Below are positions 14,543-20,076 of a stretch of 20,076 bases of DNA, one piece after another. The DNA lies in NCBI GenBank assembly GCA_004556395.1, contig SFHK01000057.1, forward strand, positions 1 through 20,076, in the 5' to 3' direction. Within the stretch, counting starts at the first letter, position 1, and the number at the start of each line of letters is the position of its first letter. Source of the DNA: Clostridiales bacterium. Lineage in GTDB: Bacteria > Bacillota > Clostridia > Christensenellales > Aristaeellaceae. The notes below the pieces were generated by a model that was given only the letters and a program-made list of their open reading frames with translations, searched no databases and was not told the DNA's origin. The translations under genes were made by a program, and so were the position numbers.

Positions 14543-15436
14543 ATGAGTCAGAACCAGATCACGACCCCGACCTCGACCCTGCAGAAGGCGCACAAGGCCA
14601 AAATCGCAAAACAGGTGCGCACGGTGTCCTTCCAGACGCTGATCAACGTGCTGACGATTCTCATCGTGCTGCTGGCGTTCATTCCCATCATGCTGATGAT
14701 CTTCCTGTCCCTGAAGGAGAACATTCAGATCAAGCTGGACTTCTGGGCGTGGCCGAACCCGCCCGCGTGGGAAAACTATTCCATCGCGTGGCAGAAGCTG
14801 ATCCAGAACATGGTCAACTCGCTCGTGACCGTGGCGGTCGGTACGCTGCTCACCGTCATCCTGTCCAGCGCGTCCGGCTACGTGTTCGCCCGTCTGGATT
14901 TCCCGCTGAAGAGCTTCCTGTTCATGGCGATGATGGCGCTGATGATGATTCCGGGCGTTCTGACGCTCACGCCGTCGTTCAAGCTGATGCAGCGCCTGAA
15001 GCTGACCGATACGTGGTTCGCGCTGTGGTTCCCGTGGGCATCGGGCGGGCAGATCATGGGCATGTACCTGTGCCGCACGTTCATCTCCGCGCAGCCCGCG
15101 TCGCTGTTCGAGGCCGCGCGCATCGACGGCGCGACGGAATTTCAGGCCTACTACCGCATCGCCATTCCGCTGGCCAAGCCGATTCTGGCGACGCTGACGG
15201 TCATGAACCTGATCGGCTTCTATGGCGACTTCATCTGGCCGCTGCTGGTCATCTCCACCAACACCCGGCAGGTCATCTCCGTGGCCGTGCGCGTGTTCCA
15301 GACCAGCCAGTCCGCCACCAATATGGGCGCCATGATCGCGGGCTTCGTGATGGCCACCCTGCCGCTCCTGATCATGTTCCTCGCAAGCTCCCGCCTGTAC
15401 ATCGAGGGCATCACCTCCGGCGCGGTGAAGGCGTAA
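14543..15436 (+). CDS. MalG-type carbohydrate ABC transporter permease
   Basis: 297 residues; ATG 14543 preceded by AAGGAGG. Six membrane segments are apparent, beginning with LINVLTILIVLLAFIPIMLM (about 33-53). The EAA coupling loop is clear (SLFEAARIDGATEFQAYYRI, then AIPLAKPIL). The end (SSRLYIEGITSGAVKA) is the typical CUT1 MalG tail. It forms the membrane channel with the preceding MalF-type permease. No ATPase gene is present in the operon; in Firmicutes such CUT1 systems commonly borrow a shared MsmX/UgpC-type ATPase encoded elsewhere. A terminator follows directly. Confidence 0.95.
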   Translation: MSQNQITTPTSTLQKAHKAKIAKQVRTVSFQTLINVLTILIVLLAFIPIMLMIFLSLKENIQIKLDFWAWPNPPAWENYSIAWQKLIQNMVNSLVTVAVGTLLTVILSSASGYVFARLDFPLKSFLFMAMMALMMIPGVLTLTPSFKLMQRLKLTDTWFALWFPWASGGQIMGMYLCRTFISAQPASLFEAARIDGATEFQAYYRIAIPLAKPILATLTVMNLIGFYGDFIWPLLVISTNTRQVISVAVRVFQTSQSATNMGAMIAGFVMATLPLLIMFLASSRLYIEGITSGAVKA

Positions 15437-15454
15437 AAAATCCATACGGCGCAA

Positions 15455-15483
15455 AAAAGAGTCGGCAAACCGCCGGCTCTTTT
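15455..15483. terminator. Terminator at the end of the ABC transporter operon
   Basis: AAAAGAGTCGGC (15455-15466) pairs with GCCGGCTCTTTT (15472-15483) with one G-T pair and a five-base loop. The A and T tracts on both sides let it work for both convergent transcripts. Confidence 0.85.
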
Positions 15484-15507
15484 CGTCTGCCCGTTGGAGC
15501 GCGTTCG

Positions 15508-16162
15508 CTAAAATTGAATTTCCCGCTCCGCGGAGAGCGCTTTTGAAGGATAGGGGATTGCCCGCACGAAGCGGTTTTCCCGCTTCAGGCGCTCGAACTG
15601 GGGGTGATTGAGGTGCACGGGATAGCGGAGGAGGGACATTCTGCCCTGCCGGAACAGGGTCTCGCTGTAGGAATCCTTTTCCAGCGTGCCGGTCATGACG
15701 GCGGCGCCGCCGCGCGCGAGCACCTGTTCGGCGATTTTCCGCGCGGGCTCGCCGCGCAGCTGCGGGTCGCTGACGAACACCACGCCCCGCGTCTGTCCGT
15801 CGCAGGGCGAGACCGCCGCGTCGATGGAAACCGGCCGGTACCAGAAGCCGCCGGCGCGCTGCTCGGAGAGGTTTTTTAAAAAGAGCGCGTCCGCGGAAAA
15901 GGAAACGCCGCGCAGACACTCGGACAGCCGCTTCAGAAGCTCAAGCCCGCGCCCGTATTTCGGCACGGGAAACAGCAAAAGCCCGTGCGCGGACAAAAGC
16001 CGTTCCGTCTCCCGCGCGAGCCGGTCGCAGGCCGCTTCATAGGGCGTTTCGTCCAACCCGTAGGCGCAGTCCAGCACGGCGAGGTCGGCGGTCTGCTCGC
16101 GGATGGGGTCGCAGGCGTACACCCGCGCGTCCTCCGTGTAGTCTCCGGAGAAGAGAATCCTT
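15508..16162 (-). pseudogene. C-terminal part of a metallo-beta-lactamase-fold hydrolase (beta-CASP-like), 5' end lost
   Basis: The coding sequence runs in frame from about 16162 (RILFSGDYTEDARVYACDP) to TAG at 15508, about 215 residues. The SGDYTED strand is the MBL metal-binding aspartate motif. Later blocks (VLDCAYG, LLLFPVPKYGRGLELL, AVMTGTLEKDSYSETLF, MSLLRYPVHLNHPQF) resemble beta-CASP-type MBL proteins, which are nucleases or RNA-processing enzymes. The N-terminal HxHxDH metal motif is absent, because upstream of the junction the sequence becomes the start of an iron-type binding protein in another frame. GTG 16122 could be read as a start but falls in mid-domain. The remnant should be inactive. 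Confidence 0.75.
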
Positions 16163-16678
16163 ATACTGCGCGTCCGCCAGCGCGAGCCAGTCGGCGTTCA
16201 GCTCCGGAACGACGGTGGTGTTGCAGATCACGCCCACCGCGGAGGCGCTGGAGCCGAACAGCGTGCTGTCTGCGTCAATCCAGCCCGGGTTGACCTTCTC
16301 GGCGTTGGCGGGCGTGTAGCTTTCCAGCTTGCCCTCGGCCTTCATGCTCAGGCCGTCCGACCACGAGGCGAGAATCACCACGTCGGCCACGGGATTCTCC
16401 TGCTCCGCTTCCAGACGGGCGAGGATCTCGCCGGTCGTCCCCTGGAACTGCTCCACCTTCACGCCGGTCTTTTCCGTGAACGCCGCGGCCGGCTTGTCGG
16501 CCAGACCGGCGGGGCTGGGCATGTAAACCGTCACCTTGCCGGACAGCTTCGCGTCCGTGGTTTCCGTCGCGGCCGGAGTCGTCGCGGACGGGGTCGTTTC
16601 ATTCGCCGTTTCCTTGCAGGCCGCCAGACCAGGGCACAGGCACAGCGCCAGCGCCAGACATACCATGCGCTTCTTCAT
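16151..16678 (-). pseudogene. N-terminal half of an iron(III)-type ABC binding lipoprotein, truncated
   Basis: ATG 16678 has AGAGGGG upstream and starts MKKRMVCLALALCLCPGLAAC, a lipoprotein signal with lipobox LAAC (C21). The mature part (GKVTVYMPSPAGLADKPAAA, then TEKTGVKVEQFQGTTGEILAR, then PVADVVILASWSDGL, then SASAVGVICNTTVV) is the FbpA/FutA-like iron or polyamine binding family. About 172 residues remain of a usual 330-350. After ...LADAQYKDS the frame enters MBL sequence out of register and ends at 16037 with nonsense residues. The start overlaps the stop of an ABC ATPase fragment (ATGA), so this was once a normal iron-transport operon. A truncated secreted product could still be made, but transport is not expected. 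Confidence 0.8.
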
Positions 16679-16896
16679 GCGGATAACCCCTCTTTCTTCT
16701 GAAACGTAACGATTTGAGCCGGATCTATGGAAACGGACAGCCTTTCGCCGGGCTTTGCCTTTCGCCCGCTGAAGAGCGTCCATGTACCATTCTGATAGCG
16801 AACGGTGAGCGCATAGGTGTTCCCGAGGTACTGCACCTCCTGCACGGGCAGCTCATAGCGCGGCGCGCCGGGAATCGGCGCGAGAAACGTTCTCCG
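16675..16896 (-). pseudogene. C-terminal TOBE end of an ABC transporter ATPase (iron/polyamine type), remainder lost
   Basis: In the frame ending at TGA 16675, about 70 residues read ...GAPRYELPVQEVQYLGNTYA, LTVRYQNGTWTLFSGRKAKP, GERLSVSIDPAQIVTFQKKE, GLSA. This is the TOBE_2-type beta-barrel at the end of FbpC/PotA-like ATPases. The TGA overlaps the ATG of the binding-protein fragment, the normal arrangement for such operons. All of the nucleotide-binding domain (Walker A, signature, Walker B) is missing; upstream the sequence passes into 190-bp repeats derived from the AI-2E-family gene. Confidence 0.72.
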
Positions 16897-17396
16897 CGAG
16901 CCATCGAGCGTCGCAGCGCTCTTATTCCTCCGTCACGGTCACCGGCGTGTCGGGGAACGCGCGCCAGAGCGCCCGAGCGGCGACGTAGATCGGCAGCGTG
17001 GGAAACGTTCTTCCCGCGCCGCTGAGCATCGGAAAACGCGTTTCAAAGCATACCCGCTATATCGGCAGCGCGAAGAACATTCCCCGCGAGCCATCGAGCG
17101 TCGCAGCGCTCTTATCCCTCCGTCACGGTCACCGGCGTGTCGGAGAACGCGCGGCAGAGCGCCCGCGCGGCGACGTAGATTGGCAGTGTGGGAAACGTTC
17201 TTCCCGCGCCGCTGAGCATCGGAAAACGCGTTTCAAAGCATACCCGCTATATCGGCGGCGCGAGAAACGTTCTCCGCGAGCCATCGAGCGTCGCAGTGCT
17301 CTTATCCCTCCGTCACGGTCACCGGCGTGTCGGAGAACGCGCGCCAGAGCGCCCGCGCGGCGACGTAGATCGGCAGCGCGAGGAACATTCCCCACA
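16876..17396 (-). repeat. 190-bp tandem repeats derived from the 3' end of the AI-2E-family gene
   Basis: Landmark CGTCACGGTC recurs at 16931, 17121 and 17311, giving an exact 190-base period, with a further partial unit at 16876-16924. Each downstream copy still encodes LPIYVAARAL, then RAFSDTPVTVTEG and a stop, like the real C-terminus at 17302. Units also contain nested fragments of the same region (a GAATGTTC...CTGCCGATATAG variant of the FLALPIY codons). No independent gene is supported between 16897 and 17301. Confidence 0.9.
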
Positions 17397-18315
17397 CGCC
17401 GCCCAGCGCCGATCCGGCGGAGACGGCCAGCAGCACCGTCGCGGGGCTCGCGCCCGCCGCGGAGCTCATCACGCGCGGCGAAATGCCGTAATTGTCGATC
17501 TGCTGCACGAGCAGCAGCATCCCGAGCGTCAGAAGCGCGCGCCGCCAGCCCCCGGCCAGCGCGGCCACGACGGGCGGAATCGTGCCGATCAGCGGCCCGA
17601 AATACGGAATCGCGTTCAGCATGCCGTACAGAACGCCCAGCGCCGCCGCCAATGGCGTGCGCGTGGCGTACAGCACCGCGACCGCCAGCACGGACACCGC
17701 CGCCATCACCACAAGCTGTCCGCGCAGATACGTTCCCAGCTCGCGCCGAACGCTCCGCGCCACGCGGATCGCCCGCGCCCGCCACCCCGACGGCACAAAC
17801 AGCGCCAGCCGTATGGACAGCCGGTTCCAATCCAGAAGGTAGAAAAATGCCAGCACGGCGGAGACGGCAATCTCCGACAGCGCCGAAAGAAACCGCGCCG
17901 CGCCGGACGCAAGCGCCGAGGTAAGCTGCCGCGCGACGCGTCCCAGCGTCTCCGCGCCGGGCAGGATGGCCTCCGGAACATGAACCGAAAGCCGCGCGAT
18001 CGTCCCGCGCGCCTCCTCCAACATGGCGGAAATCCCCGCGGGAAGATATAGAAGCTGCCTGCACGCCGGAAGAATCAGCGCCGCGAAAAGCCCCGCCGCC
18101 AGCAGCCCGCCGCCGAGAAACACGATCAAAGCCGCCCCGATGCGCCCCGCCCCGTTCGAAAGCCGCTCCACCGCCGGCTCCGCCAGATATGCCAAAGCCA
18201 ACGCTCCCACCGCAACCCGCACGACCGTCCCCGCCCGTAAGCAAAGCACCGCCAACCCCGCCAGTAACCCAAACCCCACCAGCCAGCCCCGCCAAGCCCG
18301 AAACCTCGCCCGCAT
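17302..18315 (-). CDS. AI-2E family transporter (PerM/YdiK-type membrane protein)
   Basis: 337 residues from ATG 18315 with AGGTGGGG upstream. The protein has two N-terminal membrane helices (WLVGFGLLAGLAVLCLRAG; VGALALAYLAEPAVE), a third hydrophobic hairpin (AALIVFLGGGLLAAGLFAAL), a soluble amphipathic middle, and a C-terminal helical bundle with the family block GQLVVMAAVSVLAVAVLY, then YGMLNAIPYFGPLIGTIPPV, then VQQIDNYGISPRVM. This is the AI-2E_transport (UPF0118) pattern. Members are described as exporters of autoinducer-2 or ion/solute carriers, but the substrate is rarely known. Length is normal (about 340-370). Partial copies of both ends of the gene flank it. No convincing promoter is visible upstream. 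Confidence 0.9.
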   Translation of the reverse strand: MRARFRAWRGWLVGFGLLAGLAVLCLRAGTVVRVAVGALALAYLAEPAVERLSNGAGRIGAALIVFLGGGLLAAGLFAALILPACRQLLYLPAGISAMLEEARGTIARLSVHVPEAILPGAETLGRVARQLTSALASGAARFLSALSEIAVSAVLAFFYLLDWNRLSIRLALFVPSGWRARAIRVARSVRRELGTYLRGQLVVMAAVSVLAVAVLYATRTPLAAALGVLYGMLNAIPYFGPLIGTIPPVVAALAGGWRRALLTLGMLLLVQQIDNYGISPRVMSSAAGASPATVLLAVSAGSALGGVWGMFLALPIYVAARALWRAFSDTPVTVTEG

Positions 18316-18673
18316 TTCATCCCCACCTGCCCAGTGTCGCAATTTATGTAAAGGTAAATGAACGGCTCCGTCTGAAGCTGCATTGTCAGCCCCACCAGCG
18401 AAACCCGTGAGACCACACCCATCCGTAAACAAACTACAGCCGTGCCTGCCCCGCCTATCCAGCGACTAAGGGTAAATGCGATGTTCCGTCAGAAAAGAAG
18501 CCCCCAGAGAAACTCGTGCGCCCACCCGCACTGCCATCTCCGCCAAGCCCGAAACCTCGCCCGTATTTCCTCTCGACCCATCCAGTGTCGAAAGATATGT
18601 AAGGGTGCATGCGCCGTATTGATCGAAAGCTACTACGCCAGAGCCCCAGTGAGTCCCGTGCGGCCGTAAATAA
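18289..18673. repeat. Degenerate duplication of the AI-2E gene 5' end and upstream region
   Basis: A 24-base block that encodes the first residues of the AI-2E protein (18289-18312) recurs exactly at 18540-18563, 251 bases away. There the start codon has become ATA and the frame does not continue. Similarity extends upstream of the gene: CCAGTGTCG, ATGTAA, GGTAAATG and CCGTAAA landmarks of 18330-18430 recur diverged at 18580-18673, with a third weaker copy near 18450-18520. I see no gene in 18316-18727. Confidence 0.75.
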
Positions 18674-18727
18674 ATCGCCAGAATAACTTGTATCGACGGA
18701 AACCGAATTTCCCACTAGAATAGCCCC

Positions 18728-19945
18728 GGGAGAGCGCGAGAGGGACGCACCCCTCTCGCACCCCGTCCCCGAGGGGGTGTAGGGGAGCGGAGCGCCCCAC
18801 GCCCCGCGTCGTCGGAAAGAAAAATCTCAAGAGAGCCGTTCCCGCTTTGTCGGAAACGAACGCCGTCAAAAGGACACCCCCTGCATCGTCGGAAACGAAA
18901 TCTTCAAAAGAGCCGTTCCCGTTTCGTCGGAAACGAACGCCGTCAAAAGAACAGCTCCTGCATCGTCGGAAACCAAACTCCCCGCCAGAGCAGCTTCGGG
19001 AGAGCGCGAGAGGGTCGAAACCCTCTCGCACCCCGTCCCCGAGGGGGTGTAGGGGAGCGGAGCGCCCCACGCCCGCGCCGACGGGAACGAAAATCCTCAA
19101 GAGAGCCGTTCCTGCTTCGTCGGAAACGAACGCCGTCAAAAGAACAGCCCTGCATTGTCGGAAACGAACGTCGTCAAAAGGACACCCCCTGCATTGTCGG
19201 AAACGAACGCCGTCAAAAGGACACCCCCTGCATCGTCGGAAACCAAACTCCCCGCCAGACCAGCCCCGGGAGAGCGCGAGAGGGTCGAAACCCTCTCGCA
19301 CCCCGTCCCCGAGGGAATGTAGGGGAGCAGAGCGCCCCACGCTCGCGCCGTCGGGAAAGAAAAATCTCAAGAGAGCAGTTCCCGCTTTGTCGGAAACGAA
19401 CGCCGTCAAAAGAACAGCCCCGCATTGTCGGAAACGAACGTCGTCAAAAGGACAACCCCTGCATTGTCGGAAACGAACGCCGTCAAAAGGACAACCCCCT
19501 GCATCGTCGGAAACCAAACTCCCCGCCAGACCAGCCCCGGGAGAGCGCGAGAGGGACGCACCCCTCTCGCACCCCGTCGCCCGAGGGGGTGTAGGGGAGC
19601 GGAGCGCCCCACGCCCCGCGTCATCGGAAACAAATCCCTTAAAAGGATAACCCGCGTCGTCGGAAACAAGATCCCTCAAAAACAGCCTGCATCGTCGAAA
19701 ACGAACGCTGTCAAAAGAACAGCTCCTGTATCGTCGGAAAACCAAGTTCCCGCCAGATCACCCCCAGGAGAGCGCGAGAGGGTCGCAACCCTCTCGCACC
19801 CCGTCACCCGAGGGGGTGTAGGGGAGCGGAGCGCCCCACGCCCCGCGCCGTCGGAAACGAACGCATTCAAAAGAATAGCCCCCGCATCGTCGGAAACCAA
19901 AATTCTCGCCAGAACAGTCTCGGAGAGCTCGAGAGGGTGTGAACC
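18728..19945. repeat. Two-level non-coding repeat array (270-bp higher-order unit)
   Basis: The landmark AGAGCGCGAG starts at 18731, 19001, 19271, 19542 and 19769, with a variant at 19924: periods 270, 270, 271, 227, 155. Each unit has a hairpin block of about 80-90 bases with three potential stems (GAGAGGG/CCCTCTC; CACCCC/GGGGGTG; GGGGAGC/GCGCCCC). This is followed by 5, 5, 5, 4, then 2 copies of a 38/39-bp subunit, GTCGGAAACGAACGCCGTCA followed by AAAGRACA and a C-rich end. The subunit length alternates between 38 and 39 bases and units contain frame breaks, so coding is unlikely. No transposase, terminal inverted repeat or spacer sequences are seen. Function unknown. Confidence 0.9.
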
Positions 19946-19960
19946 CTCTCGACTTCCAAT

Positions 19961-20033
19961 CGATCCCGGCGACCTGTGCGGCGGGATCGTGCTGATTTTT
20001 TCGGAGGGGAGCTTGCCCCCCGGAGAAAAAATC
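19961..20033. other. Two adjacent hairpins near the window end
   Basis: CGATCCCG (19961-19968) pairs perfectly with CGGGATCG (19982-19989). Next, GATTTTTTC...GGAGGGG (19994-20009) pairs with CCCCCCGGAGAAAAAATC (20016-20033). They could be a terminator for a gene beyond the edge or an extension of the repeat array. No coding region is supported in 19946-20076. Confidence 0.55.
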
Positions 20034-20076
20034 GCTTCCTTGCAGATTCCGCGCCCGGAAATCCGCAGGATTTCAG

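Noticed and set aside
13574..15546. Long out-of-frame ORFs on both strands across the permease genes
   Set aside because: They lack family motifs and overlap well-supported permease genes; codon periodicity favours the permeases.
18811..19260. CRISPR array
   Set aside because: Subunits abut as 38/39-bp tandem copies with no unique spacers, and no cas genes are nearby.
18633..19745. Long minus-strand open frame over the repeat array (repeating FVSDDAG / VLLTAF-like peptides), and overlapping plus-strand frames
   Set aside because: The 39-bp subunits keep a frame by chance, but alternate 38-bp units shift it. Several frames are open on both strands, there is no ribosome binding site, and the composition is dictated by the DNA repeat.

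Overview
The window looks like a G+C-rich Clostridia-type (Firmicutes) chromosome, probably an uncultivated gut or rumen lineage. The basis is strong GGAGG-type ribosome binding sites, consensus sigma-A promoters, a BspA-type leucine-rich repeat protein, a CUT1 sugar ABC operon with no ATPase of its own, and a PolC-derived gene (PolC is the Gram-positive replicative polymerase). This taxonomy is inferred from gene content, not from a marker gene.

Layout. Bases 1-1946 are the 3' part of a large LRR_5/BspA-like surface protein made of about 24 near-identical 23-residue repeats. Bases 1947-2366 hold two decayed copies of one unidentified coding fragment and a convergent-gene terminator. Bases 2367-4675 (minus strand) are a two-gene, translationally coupled cassette: a uracil-DNA-glycosylase-superfamily-like protein, then a drastically shortened PolC relative that has lost the polymerase active site and carries an internal duplication of the palm motif. 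This is the best candidate for something undescribed. Bases 4900-6585 carry a metallophosphoesterase and a divergent WYL regulator around a compact promoter region.

Bases 6647-15436 form a metabolic block. On the minus strand, a consensus promoter drives an amidohydrolase and a GHL6-type glycoside hydrolase, followed past a terminator by an AAC(3)-family acetyltransferase. On the plus strand, a divergent promoter drives a CUT1 ABC transporter: binding protein, a MalF-type permease with an N-terminal extracytoplasmic beta-propeller, and a MalG-type permease. The likely logic is uptake of an oligosaccharide or glycoconjugate and its breakdown in the cell; the substrate cannot be read from sequence.

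Bases 15508-18673 (minus strand) are a patchwork. One intact AI-2E/PerM-family membrane protein is flanked by partial copies of its own 3' end (190-bp tandem repeats) and 5' end. Next come the TOBE tail of an ABC ATPase, the first half of an iron-type binding protein, and the second half of a metallo-beta-lactamase-fold hydrolase, fused at a short shared sequence. This is either repeated deletion in the genome or an assembly chimera.

Bases 18728-19945 are a two-level, apparently non-coding repeat array: a hairpin-rich block recurring every 270 bp, separated by runs of 38/39-bp subunits that shorten toward the right. More hairpins follow to the window end.
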